DNA of 64,000 nt from CAZTHK01 sp964613215. GTDB taxonomy: Bacteria > Krumholzibacteriota > Krumholzibacteriia > Krumholzibacteriales > CAZTHK01. Numbering within the stretch: position 1 is the stretch's first letter; every line of letters begins with the position of its first letter. The notes under the pieces were generated by a model. The model searched no databases and was not told where the DNA came from. It saw nothing but the letters and a program-made list of their open reading frames with translations. The translations under genes were made by a program, and so were the position numbers. The stretch is taken from the NCBI GenBank assembly GCA_964613215.1, contig CAZTHK010000004.1, positions 62,001-126,000 on the forward strand, written 5' to 3'. Positions 16,964 through 25,471 of this stretch are shown here, one piece after another.

Positions 16964-18433
16964 CTATTCCTCGGCCATCCAGGTTTTCACCAGTTTAACC
17001 ACCTGTTCGGGTTCCTCCATGGAAACCTGTTTGGTACGCTCCTCCAGGGAGGGTTCACGCTGGGGAACCCCCGCTATAGCTCCGCCGCCTCCGGTTTTGG
17101 TTCTCCCGAAGGAAGGGAATCCCCCCCCTTCTCCGCTCAATAACTTACCCATGTTCTTCCTGAACATCAGGAAAAGAAACACCAGAATTCCCGCAGCAGC
17201 CACCTTGGCAATTACCTGAGGCAACCATTCCACCAGGGGAGTACTCAGATCGGTTCTCTCCATCCCTCCGGAATAGAAGGGTAGATTTACCACCTTTATT
17301 GCATCGTTCCTGGAGGGATCGAATCCTACCGCACTTTTTATCACGTCCTCCAGCTCCTTGACTTCCTGGCCGGAGAGGGGCTGATATTCCATCTGGCCAT
17401 TATCCCCCTGGTTATAATGCCCATCCACAAATGCAGCCACTGAGAGCGTTTTTATTCCTCCTCCGCTTCCCACTATGGTCTCCACCGTCCGGTTAACTTC
17501 ATAATTGGATGTTATATTTTCGCTCTCCGATCCTTCCTGAGTATTGGATTCGGTGGTAACCTCTTCGCTTCGGACCACGGTGTTGGGATCATAGCTCTCC
17601 CTCATGGTTTCTATGCTCCGGTAGTCTATCTCCGCATCCACCCGGACTATGGCTCTCCCGGGACCCAGTACGCTGGATAGCATATCCTCAGCCTTCTTGC
17701 TCAGATAATTCTCCAGCTTCTTCTTAACCCCTATCCGGGCATTATCCATCCCCGCCACATCGTCCGGCACCGCTTCGGAGAGGGTATTACCAGACTGATC
17801 GATGACAGTGACATTCTCCTGTTTTAATCCCTGAACACTGTATGCCACCAGGTTGGATATACCTCTGACCTGAGGGGGAGCCAGCATCTTTCCCCTCCCC
17901 ATCCTTATTACCACCGACGCAGTGGCTTCCCTGCTCTTGTCCTTGAATATGCTCACCTTGGGAAATACTATATGAACTCTGGCCTTGTCCACTGCATTCA
18001 GGCTGGTAATGGTTCTGGAGAGTTCTCCCTCCAATGCCCGCCGCATGTTTACCCTCTGAACGAAATCGGTAACCCCTATCTCGTTGTTGTCGAATATCTC
18101 GTAACCAACCCCGCCCGATGTTATCACACCCTCCGAGGCCAGATTAATCCGGAGCTGGGCTATCTTCTCTGCCGGCACCAGAATGGTGGTTCCCCCTCCC
18201 TCTACCTTGTACTCCACTCCCATCTTCTCCAGTTCTGCTGATACATCGCCTGCGCTGGCTATATCCAGATCGGAGAAGAGCACACCGAAGCTGGGCCTTC
18301 TCAGCCAGAAAGAGAAGATAACCAGACTCAATATCACAGCAACCACCACCCCGGAAATAACTATCTTCTGACTGAAACTGAAACTGTTCCAGGCATTCTG
18401 TATCCTTCCCAGAATATCTTCCAACCCGGCCAA
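16964..18433 (-). CDS. fliF: Flagellar MS-ring protein FliF
   Basis: FliF builds the membrane MS ring that houses the export gate. The preferred start is TTG at 18433, because AAAGGAG sits 7 bases upstream; an ATG 14 codons earlier has no ribosome site. The 489-residue product has an N-terminal TM helix (about 20-46), ring-building motifs (GVLFSDLDIASAGDVSAELE, RMGRGKMLAPPQVRGISNLV), a variable middle, a second TM helix (about 425-445, VIAKVAAAGILVFLFLMF) and the C-terminal FliG-binding tail. Length is slightly below the enteric 560. Confidence 0.95.
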   Translation of the reverse strand: MAGLEDILGRIQNAWNSFSFSQKIVISGVVVAVILSLVIFSFWLRRPSFGVLFSDLDIASAGDVSAELEKMGVEYKVEGGGTTILVPAEKIAQLRINLASEGVITSGGVGYEIFDNNEIGVTDFVQRVNMRRALEGELSRTITSLNAVDKARVHIVFPKVSIFKDKSREATASVVIRMGRGKMLAPPQVRGISNLVAYSVQGLKQENVTVIDQSGNTLSEAVPDDVAGMDNARIGVKKKLENYLSKKAEDMLSSVLGPGRAIVRVDAEIDYRSIETMRESYDPNTVVRSEEVTTESNTQEGSESENITSNYEVNRTVETIVGSGGGIKTLSVAAFVDGHYNQGDNGQMEYQPLSGQEVKELEDVIKSAVGFDPSRNDAIKVVNLPFYSGGMERTDLSTPLVEWLPQVIAKVAAAGILVFLFLMFRKNMGKLLSGEGGGFPSFGRTKTGGGGAIAGVPQREPSLEERTKQVSMEEPEQVVKLVKTWMAEE

Positions 18434-18516
18434 AATAGTTCTCCTTTCACAAAAATCTTCATCCCGGAAGATCACTCGATTGATCTCCCGGGGAATGTTC
18501 CCTTCCGGCAGATCAC

Positions 18517-18810
18517 CTACATCCGCATCTGCATCAGTTCCTTATATGCATCTATCATCTTGTTTCTTACCTCCAGCATAAGATCGAAGGCCAGCCTGGC
18601 CTCCTGTGAGGCAATCATCACATCGTGTGCTTCCACCGAACCGCCTGCGATTGCGGATTGCGCCGCTGCGGATGCATTCTCCTGCAGGGAATTGGTATCG
18701 TTTATCATCTGGCCCAGCATTCTGGCGAATCCGGCCGGGGAGGTCCGGCTGGATTCCTTCCCCTGATATGCTCTCTGAATCAGTGCCCTGCTTGCCGGAT
18801 TTATCTTCAT
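18517..18810 (-). CDS. fliE: MS ring-rod junction protein FliE
   Basis: FliE links the MS ring to the proximal rod and is among the first exported proteins. The 97 residues show the FliE pattern: a short disordered N-terminus, GFARMLGQMINDTNSLQ, and the C-terminal VMIASQEARLAFDLMLEVRN (helical, rod-core type). It follows flgC by 23 bases and precedes fliF by 83 bases, the conserved flgB-flgC-fliE-fliF order. Confidence 0.95.
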   Translation of the reverse strand: MKINPASRALIQRAYQGKESSRTSPAGFARMLGQMINDTNSLQENASAAAQSAIAGGSVEAHDVMIASQEARLAFDLMLEVRNKMIDAYKELMQMRM

Positions 18811-18833
18811 TTCAAACTGCTCCCTTCATTTAT

Positions 18834-19319
18834 TCATATCTCCAGAGCCTTCATGAACATCTCCTTGGCGGACTGAATGGCGGTAACATTGGCTTCGTAA
18901 GCCCGGGTAGCTGTTATCATCCGGACCATCTCATCCACCACATTAATATTGGGCATCTTTACCATCCCATCAGGATCTGCATCAGGATGGTCGGGCCGGT
19001 ACACCAGGGAAAATGGCGTATTATCATCCTGCTCCACCACCGGCTGGGGCAATTCCAGAGGCCTGGATGCCCGGCTGGCACGGCGGCTCCTGAAACGGTT
19101 GAACAGGTCCCGGGGAAACTCACTCTCCACCGGATTAGCAGATCGCTTTTCTCCGGAAACCTCTACCCGGACCGTTTTTCTACGGTACGGCCCTCCCTCC
19201 GGCGTCCTGGTTGTTTCGCTGTTTGCCAGATTCTCAGCGGTCACATCCAGTTTCATCCTCTGGACAGTAAGACCGGCCGAGCTGATATCCATCGCTCTGA
19301 ACAACTTGATTCCATTCAT
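18834..19319 (-). CDS. flgC: Proximal rod protein FlgC
   Basis: FlgC is a proximal rod subunit secreted through the export gate. The 161 residues have the rod-family N-terminal helix (SSAGLTVQRMKLDVTAENLAN) and C-terminal helix (VVDEMVRMITATRAYEANVT). The linker between them (about residues 45-115) is arginine- and proline-rich and somewhat longer than in short FlgC proteins. A GGAGAGG ribosome site precedes the ATG. It lies 28 bases after flgB. Confidence 0.95.
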   Translation of the reverse strand: MNGIKLFRAMDISSAGLTVQRMKLDVTAENLANSETTRTPEGGPYRRKTVRVEVSGEKRSANPVESEFPRDLFNRFRSRRASRASRPLELPQPVVEQDDNTPFSLVYRPDHPDADPDGMVKMPNINVVDEMVRMITATRAYEANVTAIQSAKEMFMKALEI

Positions 19320-19347
19320 TGTTTACACCTCTCCTGGTTCCTGATTA

Positions 19348-19761
19348 TCAACCATGTTTTCCGGTTATAGCCGATCTGATCCCCCTGATTCTTCCACTGA
19401 CCAGATTCGCAGCAAGATTGTAAGCCATAGTAGCTTTGGCCAGATTGGTCATCTCTCTGGAAATATTTACGTTATTGGTTCCGTTGAAATAATCGCTGTT
19501 CCTCTGTTTAACCGAAGCGACCGTCTCCATCTCTCTGCCCAGGGGGATATGCCGGGAATGCCTGCTTACCGGAGCAAGTTTAATCCTGTGCCGGAAAGCT
19601 TTCTCCAGGTTCTCCTCGAAAGCGATCCCCTTGCACCTGTATCCGGCAGTATCTATGTTGGCCACATTCTCAGCGATTACACGCTGGCGCAGGGAGTAGG
19701 CATCCAGGGCCCGGTTTAACTTTCTGATTCCTGTTCTGGGCATGATATGTTTCATCACCAT
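19348..19761 (-). CDS. flgB: Proximal rod protein FlgB
   Basis: FlgB is a proximal rod subunit next to FlgC and FliE. The 137 residues contain the rod signature VIAENVANIDTAGYRCKGI and the C-terminal NISREMTNLAKATMAYNLAANLV. The start ATG at 19761 overlaps the upstream gene's stop by one base (TAATG), with GAGAGGTGAT upstream. Confidence 0.95.
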   Translation of the reverse strand: MVMKHIMPRTGIRKLNRALDAYSLRQRVIAENVANIDTAGYRCKGIAFEENLEKAFRHRIKLAPVSRHSRHIPLGREMETVASVKQRNSDYFNGTNNVNISREMTNLAKATMAYNLAANLVSGRIRGIRSAITGKHG

Positions 19762-20174
19762 TATCGATCACCTCTCCCGGTTCCGGAGTATCTGCCAATG
19801 GCGTAAGCAGGAGACTCCATTATCATTTCACTGGAATGATGGTTCATCTTTCCTCCGCTATTAAACAGAATCTCATTTTCCCTCTCCATCTCCAGTATCT
19901 CTCCAATCAGTTGAGATAGCTCATCGATGACCGCTACCACATCTTCCGGCTTTTCTTCTGCCGCCCGGTAAGTTCTCTTATCTTCCGCCATCCACCTTTC
20001 TATCTTATCCACATCCTCCATAATCTTTTTCTTGCCATTCAGAATGTTGACTATCTCCTCCAGAGGCCGGCCATTCCTGAAGGCCAGGCGGAGTTTTCCG
20101 GAGAGTTCCAGAATCTCCCGGTAGCACTGCATCTCTTTACGGTATCCCCTTATCAGCTTATCACTGTTCAGCAC
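19761..20174 (-). CDS. FlgN-like flagellar chaperone (first of two in the window)
   Basis: A small, all-helical, charged protein of about 137 residues. The preferred start is GTG at 20174, with GGAG 10 bases upstream. The pattern CYREILELSGKLRLAF, then LEEIVNILNGKKKIMEDVDK resembles FlgN/FliT-type export chaperones: a long helix, then a 'count the K' helix before a second long helix. It is wedged between a secreted protein of unknown function and flgB, with a one-base overlap to flgB. Its client cannot be told; a rod protein is a position-based guess. A second, clearer FlgN-family gene lies upstream of flgK. Confidence 0.6.
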   Translation of the reverse strand: MLNSDKLIRGYRKEMQCYREILELSGKLRLAFRNGRPLEEIVNILNGKKKIMEDVDKIERWMAEDKRTYRAAEEKPEDVVAVIDELSQLIGEILEMERENEILFNSGGKMNHHSSEMIMESPAYAIGRYSGTGRGDR

Positions 20175-21147
20175 CTGACACGATCTCCTTGTATTCACTG
20201 ATATAATTGTTCCAGAAACAGGTAATATCCTCTTCCACTCCTTCATCGCACAGCAGCCCGAATTCCTTTGCCGCCCGGTCCAGCTCTCCCTTTGCCATGT
20301 GGATACCGGTTAACCAGAGCTTGGCCCGGCTTATCTGCTCGCCCTTCCCGTACTCCATCATCATCTCCAGAATATCTTCCGCCCGGGAGACCCTCCCGCT
20401 CAGAAAAGCAGATTTGTAGCTTGCTTCAAGCAACTGCCTCATCTGGCAGGGAGTAAGCTCTGAATATTCGTATTTTTCTACTATCCGGCTGCATAACTCA
20501 TTGACCTTACTCCACCGTTCCCACCGGTACAGAATCCTGATAGCGAGAAAATGCGAACGGGGACGGGGCAGGAACCTCTCCATCCGGTTAAATTTCTTCC
20601 AAAGCCATTCCGGACCGGTTCCCATGAAGTGGAGTGCATCGATGGCGGAAATTATTTCTTCCGAAATTTCCCCTCTGGATGGGGATTTCCATAGCTCTAC
20701 CCGGTTTAATACCTCCACCAGCAGAAGGGAATCGGATAACTCTACCCCCGCCCTCATCAGCCCGCGGTATATTTCCCTGGTGAAAAATCCCTTTCCGTCG
20801 GTCCGGTCCAGAAGTTTCCACCAGCTCCTCCCCCGCTTATACATACCCAGACTGTTGCACAAACTGCCTATTTCCTTCACCCGGCTCAACCCAATCCATC
20901 CACTGAGTGTATCCATGGGAAGAAAAACATTCTGAAGTGAATCAAGCTTCCTGCAGTTATCCATGTATTCATCCAGAATGATATTCATATCATCAGGCTG
21001 GCCGTTTTCCCCACTCTCATCCCGGCTAATAAAACAGTCCGCCGACCTCAGAATCAGCTGTACGTACTCCCGGCAACTCTCATCCGCTTTAACCGGACTG
21101 AAGGTTACCAACAGAATCAGAACAGGTAAAAACGATCTCCTCAACAC
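20161..21147 (-). CDS. Secreted helical-repeat protein of unknown function, head of the flgB operon
   Basis: I do not recognise a family with certainty. The preferred start is GTG at 21147 (TTG one codon later is equally possible): AGAAGGAG lies just upstream and the predicted sigma-54 promoter lies 36 bases further, so the longer reading frame cannot be the gene. The ~328-residue product begins with a signal peptide (LRRSFLPVLILLVTFSPVKA, cleavage after about residue 20). It continues as helices with aromatic and charged residues, TPR-like in the last 120 residues (RAEDILEMMMEYGKGEQ, AKGELDRAAKEFGLL). It is the first gene of the rod/MS-ring operon, so a periplasmic role in basal-body assembly is inferred. 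Confidence 0.7.
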   Translation of the reverse strand: MLRRSFLPVLILLVTFSPVKADESCREYVQLILRSADCFISRDESGENGQPDDMNIILDEYMDNCRKLDSLQNVFLPMDTLSGWIGLSRVKEIGSLCNSLGMYKRGRSWWKLLDRTDGKGFFTREIYRGLMRAGVELSDSLLLVEVLNRVELWKSPSRGEISEEIISAIDALHFMGTGPEWLWKKFNRMERFLPRPRSHFLAIRILYRWERWSKVNELCSRIVEKYEYSELTPCQMRQLLEASYKSAFLSGRVSRAEDILEMMMEYGKGEQISRAKLWLTGIHMAKGELDRAAKEFGLLCDEGVEEDITCFWNNYISEYKEIVSGAEQ

Positions 21148-21182
21148 TATTACTCCTTCTTCTTTTTTCTGGGAAACATTCC

Positions 21183-21197
21183 GCAACCAGCGTGCCA
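21183..21197 (-). promoter_or_regulatory. Predicted sigma-54 promoter of the flgB-fliJ operon
   Basis: On the minus strand TGGCACGCTGGTTGC is a full match to the sigma-54 consensus TGGCACG-N4-TTGC. The expected transcription start falls about 25 bases before the GTG start of the first gene. This is the strongest of the four RpoN-type sites in the flagellar block. Confidence 0.85.
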
Positions 21198-21433
21198 CCA
21201 GCCGGTCTCTTCCATTTATGCGGAAATTTGTTCTGGTGAAGGGAATTTTTAACCCCTATAAATGCTCCGGCAGCTGTAGATCCGTTAATCCGGCCCCGGA
21301 GACAGCCGGTCCGGGCACACGAAATCATACCAATCAGTTTAATAAAAACCAGCGGCAGATTCCGGTGGTAAAAATATCAGCCTGTAATGAAAAAAAACTT
21401 GTCAGGAAGGTAAAGGGGCGGAGATAACCCGGT

Positions 21434-21739
21434 CTACTTGTCAAGTCCCTTCAATTTGTCAGCCAGGCGGGAAGCAATCTTATCCCTTACTTCCTCCCTG
21501 TCGTAATAGCCGGATTCCAGGCGCTCTCTGGCCCGTGCTACCTTGTCCTGTCTGACCTCTTCTATCTTCTCCGCTTCGATCCTGGCCGCGGATAAAATCC
21601 GGCCCAGCCTGCTTATTCCCCGGGAAGCTTTTCTTGCCTCACCACTTTCACTCCTTCCCCTCTCCACCTCACCAGGCTGGATGTTCTTCCGGTCATCCAG
21701 TTCCTTTATTCTACCCCTGCTGATGTTATTAATTTTCAT
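21434..21739 (-). CDS. flgM: Anti-sigma-28 factor FlgM
   Basis: FlgM holds sigma-28 (FliA) inactive until the hook is complete and FlgM is exported. The 101 residues have the short MKINNI-type start and the C-terminal sigma-binding helix pattern EEVRQDKVARARERLESGYY followed by DKIASRLADKL. The middle is charged and likely disordered. It is the last gene after fliD-fliS-fliT-like, so it would itself be made from the sigma-28 promoter upstream of fliD, a known feedback arrangement. Confidence 0.85.
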   Translation of the reverse strand: MKINNISRGRIKELDDRKNIQPGEVERGRSESGEARKASRGISRLGRILSAARIEAEKIEEVRQDKVARARERLESGYYDREEVRDKIASRLADKLKGLDK

Positions 21740-21789
21740 GATCTCTCTCCTCCAATAAGGGTAGCAGAATTGCTAAATTCCAGTCAATC

Positions 21790-22107
21790 TCAATTCATGA
21801 AGATACTGTACTTGACCGCAACCTTCTTTTCGCTTCTCAGGTTTCTGATCTTCTCGCCGGTGCTGCGGTACTCTATGCCAATCCTGGCTCTCATCATCAT
21901 GTCTCTTTCCAGTATCCCCTCCAGGAAATCGACCATATCATGCCTGTTATCACAGACAGCGGGAAGAATGTTCAACAGTTCATTCCTCTCCCTGAGAACT
22001 GTGCTGAGCAAATTCAGCTCCATATTTCCCACCAGCTCTTCGAGCTCACCGGTTTTTCTCCTTATCTCTTCTTTTAACTTGTTTGCTTTCAATGGCTTAT
22101 TTTTCAT
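21790..22107 (-). CDS. FliT-like flagellar chaperone
   Basis: A small basic helical protein of about 105 residues, taken from the ATG at 22107, which overlaps the end of fliS by 11 bases. It has two long charged helices (KLKEEIRRKTGELEELVGNM; NELLNILPAVCDNRHDMVDF) and ends in RSEKKVAVKYSIFMN. Position directly after fliS is where fliT commonly sits, and form agrees, but sequence similarity to FliT is weak. A FliD or flagellin export chaperone is the likely role. Confidence 0.55.
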   Translation of the reverse strand: MKNKPLKANKLKEEIRRKTGELEELVGNMELNLLSTVLRERNELLNILPAVCDNRHDMVDFLEGILERDMMMRARIGIEYRSTGEKIRNLRSEKKVAVKYSIFMN

Positions 22108-22495
22108 TACCCCTGTCCTCCTCCTTCGATTTAAGCTCATACCAGGCTGAACGCAATTTTTCTGCCACCGGTAATATTTCTTCTATCCTGGCGGAAGATT
22201 TTTCCATATGTGCTGTAACAACATTCTTGTAGATAAAGAACAGCAGGGATCTCAGATTCCTGGATATCTCACTGCCGTCATCACGGGCAGTGTTAAACAG
22301 GTGGAAAGCAATATCCCTGGCCCGGACACAGTTCTGGTGATGAGGCCTGCCATTTTCCAGATCATTCACGGCTCCCTTGAGAAACCTGACCAGTCCATCG
22401 TACAGCATGTTGATAAGGGAAAGCTGATCAGCCGTTTCGACCTCTACCTTCCTGTATTTGTTTACTAAGCCGGGATTGTTCTCAACTAACTCCAT
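22097..22495 (-). CDS. fliS: Flagellin export chaperone FliS
   Basis: FliS binds the C-terminus of flagellin to stop premature polymerisation. The 132 residues show the FliS pattern YRKVEVETADQLSLINMLYD, then the helical bundle with ENGRPHHQNCVRARDIAFHL and an aromatic LLFFIYKNVVTAHMEKS. It follows fliD by 18 bases and overlaps the FliT-like gene. Confidence 0.92.
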   Translation of the reverse strand: MELVENNPGLVNKYRKVEVETADQLSLINMLYDGLVRFLKGAVNDLENGRPHHQNCVRARDIAFHLFNTARDDGSEISRNLRSLLFFIYKNVVTAHMEKSSARIEEILPVAEKLRSAWYELKSKEEDRGNEK

Positions 22496-22513
22496 CTTAC
22501 CTCCTGTGAGATG

Positions 22514-24832
22514 CTAATTGCCCAGAATCGAACCGGTGTTTCCCTTTATCTTGTTTAACATATCCTTGATGAACGACTCCTGAGACTGGAACTCGGAAAG
22601 TTTCCTTTCCAGTTCTATAAATTGCTTCACCAGCCTCTTTTCCTTCTTGGCTATCCTCTCCTCCAGGTAATCTATCCTGTCCTGCATACCTTCCTTGGAA
22701 TTATTCAGGGCTTCCTTTCTTCCGGTGATGGCCCCGCCTTCTATGCTGGTGATATCGTCGATATACTCCATGGTCTTGCTGGCCACACCCTTGGCCACAG
22801 TTACGTATCCCTGATCACTCCCCTGGGCGGTCAACTGGTCGGGAGTCAGTTTAACCAACACCTCCAGAGAGTCGGTGTACTCATTACCATTCTCTCCGGT
22901 CAGGACCCTGCCGTTACCACTGGCTTCCTCTCCGTTTATGGTTCCGGCCACATCCATTCCGGTCTCCTCAACACCACTACTCACTGAAATATCTGAGTAT
23001 ATTGAATTATCCGCCGCCATCAATTGGACCGAGGAATTTGATCCGTAGGTGGAAGTAGAGATTTCAAAATGCCCCATCCCTCCTCCCTCCTCCACATAGT
23101 CTACTATCACGGTGGTACCTGAAGATCCGTCTGCGTTTATGGTATCCTGAATTTCCTCTGCCAGCTCCGCCCCGGAGGTATAGGATCCGTTGGTGATCTG
23201 AAGTTCACCGCTGACATCGCCATCCACACTTATCTGCAGGGAATTATTGGTATCATCGATGGCCAGGGGGGAAGACTCCGAAGGTGAGCTGATGGAGCCG
23301 CCGGTGAGAGTCGCTCTTTCAGCCGCCCGGGTAATATTTACCGCATATCCGTCCTGGCTCACCGGATAGGAAGCCCTGGTCCTGGATGAGGCAAATCTGA
23401 ACTCAATATCCTGGTCGGTGGTGGCTCCGGAGGTAGAGAAGAGTTTGATAATTCCTTCCGGATTCTCACTCAGGGCGGATTCGAGTTCGGACCGGTCTAT
23501 ACTGAGAGTGCCATCCTGCAGGGAAGTTATGCCCAGAGCAGCCAGGCTGGTCAAATCCTGATCCAGCCCGTTTACCATCCCGGTTATCCGGTCTCTCAGC
23601 GACTGGCTCAGGCTCATGGCGGTGGAATCTCCGAACAGCTCTCCTCCCTCTCCCTCAGTCTTGCTGTAGGAGAACTGCTGGTTAAAGAACTTGATCAGTT
23701 TGTTGTAACGGTTAATAAAATTTTCGATTTTGGAGATCATGTCATCCTGATCCAATCCGATATCTATAGAGATGGTCTCGGAGGGGGCAGCCTGGTCCAG
23801 CTCCAGGGTCACCCCGCTTATAACATCTGTGATGGTGTTGGTGGCACTCTGAATCTCTATTGGGTTAGAACCGCCGGAGGTACTTCCCAGAGTGAGTTGC
23901 GCATTGGCGGGAGACTGTATAGTAGATGAGGTAGTGTCTACGGTTAATGTATCTCCGGCATTAACAGTGCCGGCTCCCAGCGATATCTTCATTCCTCCGT
24001 ATACATGGTATTCCGTATCGGCCTCCGCTATGGTTATCTCCCCAGATATTCCGTCTCCGTTATCATAGCTCAGAACGATATCGTCGGTTCCAACATCACC
24101 ACCCGAAGTAACGGTAAAGGTAAAGCTTTCATTGGAGTTTCCGGTATAGCTCCCGCTGGATACGGCGGTAGAAGATCCTCCCCATGTTCCATAGGAAACA
24201 GCGCTCACCTGCCCGAATTCCAGCCCGCTCCCCCCGGTCAGGTCACTCTCTACCACTATCCGCTCCGAGGCTCCGGTATCCTCCCCGGACAGCAGAAGCC
24301 TGTAGGAAGCATCCTCTCCTCCCACATTTACCACCACAGCCCTGACTCCGGCATCCGAGCTGTTAATGGCATCCGCCACACCCTGAAGGGTACTGTTGCT
24401 GGAATCGATATTTATATCCACCGGAGAAGAATCTCCCACGGTAAGGGTAATGGTACCGGTTCCCACCGAGGTGCTGTCCGTATCATCCATCGCTCCGGAG
24501 GCTATCTGATGGGCGTGGGCCAGCTGGGAGACAGTAACGTTGTAACTTCCCACCGCAGCATTACTCCCTGCGGTTACGGATAGTACATCCTCATTGGATA
24601 CATTGGAGGTATAGCTTACCAGCCTGTCCCTGCGGTAGAGAGACTGGCAATCCATCTTCAAGGCCAGAACGCTGGCCTCCAGCGCACCGTAAGCGCTGAT
24701 CACACTGTTCATCTCCGCTATCCTGGCGTTGGCAGCCTTTATCGGCTGCCGCTCCAGCTCCAGCAGAGCCTTTATCATTTCAGTGGTGTCCAGACCACTT
24801 ATTATTCCATCGATTCCGTCAATACCAGCCAT
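22514..24832 (-). CDS. fliD: Flagellar filament cap protein FliD
   Basis: FliD forms the cap that guides flagellin polymerisation. The 772-residue product starts IDGIDGIISGLDTTEMIKAL, the FliD N-terminal signature, and ends with the family's coiled-coil tail (MQDRIDYLEERIAKKEKRL). It is longer than the ~470-residue enteric protein because of expanded surface domains rich in Ser, Gly, Thr and Asp. Within them is a segment (about residues 645-665, DVAGTINGEEASGNGRVLTG) like one in both flagellins of this window. A textbook sigma-28 promoter lies about 75 bases upstream. Confidence 0.95.
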   Translation of the reverse strand: MAGIDGIDGIISGLDTTEMIKALLELERQPIKAANARIAEMNSVISAYGALEASVLALKMDCQSLYRRDRLVSYTSNVSNEDVLSVTAGSNAAVGSYNVTVSQLAHAHQIASGAMDDTDSTSVGTGTITLTVGDSSPVDINIDSSNSTLQGVADAINSSDAGVRAVVVNVGGEDASYRLLLSGEDTGASERIVVESDLTGGSGLEFGQVSAVSYGTWGGSSTAVSSGSYTGNSNESFTFTVTSGGDVGTDDIVLSYDNGDGISGEITIAEADTEYHVYGGMKISLGAGTVNAGDTLTVDTTSSTIQSPANAQLTLGSTSGGSNPIEIQSATNTITDVISGVTLELDQAAPSETISIDIGLDQDDMISKIENFINRYNKLIKFFNQQFSYSKTEGEGGELFGDSTAMSLSQSLRDRITGMVNGLDQDLTSLAALGITSLQDGTLSIDRSELESALSENPEGIIKLFSTSGATTDQDIEFRFASSRTRASYPVSQDGYAVNITRAAERATLTGGSISSPSESSPLAIDDTNNSLQISVDGDVSGELQITNGSYTSGAELAEEIQDTINADGSSGTTVIVDYVEEGGGMGHFEISTSTYGSNSSVQLMAADNSIYSDISVSSGVEETGMDVAGTINGEEASGNGRVLTGENGNEYTDSLEVLVKLTPDQLTAQGSDQGYVTVAKGVASKTMEYIDDITSIEGGAITGRKEALNNSKEGMQDRIDYLEERIAKKEKRLVKQFIELERKLSEFQSQESFIKDMLNKIKGNTGSILGN

Positions 24833-24905
24833 GATATTTTTTCCTTTCCGGTTTCATATCTCATACCCTTCATGCACTGCGTGCATTCTGTATCATCTAT
24901 GAATA

Positions 24906-24932
24906 TTATCGGCAGAGTGGGGATATGCTTTA
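24906..24932 (-). promoter_or_regulatory. Predicted sigma-28 (FliA) promoter of fliD-fliS-fliT-flgM
   Basis: Minus strand: TAAAGCAT, an 11-base spacer, then GCCGATAA, against the consensus TAAAGTTT-N11-GCCGATAA. The -10 element is perfect. It lies about 75 bases upstream of the fliD ATG and downstream of the flaG stop. Confidence 0.88.
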
Positions 24933-25001
24933 CTCAAAAATTTTTATCCGGTGAGAATATAGATGGCCTGCAGACAGCCGGGGGGAAGAAAAACATTAAT
25001 C

Positions 25002-25394
25002 CTATACATTCATTCCGTACTTGGTTCTGAGATACTGAAGCATTTTGGCGATCCGGTCCAGTTCTTCCCTGGGAGGAACCTCCCTTACCACCTCGTTGGA
25101 AGATTCATCTATGACCCTTACAAAATACCGGTCGGTCGCTTTATGCTTCTTGTAATTTAACTTCCTGCTGTAGCCGGAATACTCCATCCTGGTTTCTCTG
25201 GCTTTCTGCCTCAGCTTCCTGACCTTCTCCTCCCGCTTCAGCTTCTCCCTCCGGCTCCGCTTCTCCAGGCGGGTTCTCAATTTAGTTTCTTCAAGCCTGT
25301 TCCTGCCGGAAGCAGTCTCCCTGCCCGTGGTTCCGGAACTACGGCTGGCCTTATCCGGAGCGATAATCTTATTTTCTATACTGCCAACCTTCAT
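25002..25394 (-). CDS. flaG: FlaG family protein
   Basis: FlaG proteins are small filament-associated factors that affect filament length in several bacteria. The 130 residues have a very basic, helical N-terminal half (repeated KR/RE runs, about 20-75). The conserved FlaG C-terminus reads YFVRVIDESSNEVVREVPP and then EELDRIAKMLQYLRTKYG. It lies downstream of the second flagellin with a strong hairpin between them, and upstream of the fliD promoter. Confidence 0.85.
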   Translation of the reverse strand: MKVGSIENKIIAPDKASRSSGTTGRETASGRNRLEETKLRTRLEKRSRREKLKREEKVRKLRQKARETRMEYSGYSRKLNYKKHKATDRYFVRVIDESSNEVVREVPPREELDRIAKMLQYLRTKYGMNV

Positions 25395-25420
25395 ACCGCT
25401 CTTCTTTCTTCCTTCCAGAC

Positions 25421-25447
25421 GGGGTCCCCCCCTGAAGGGGGGACCCC
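25421..25447. terminator. Strong GC hairpin between flagellin and flaG
   Basis: GGGGTCCCCCC and GGGGGGACCCC form an 11-bp perfect stem with a 5-base loop, 24 bases after the flagellin stop. On the minus strand no T-run follows; the flaG ribosome site GAAGGAAG comes next. It is more likely a partial terminator or mRNA-stabilising stem that lets flagellin be made in excess over FlaG than a full stop. Confidence 0.5.
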
Positions 25448-25471
25448 ACCAATCGAATCTATACCCGGGAA

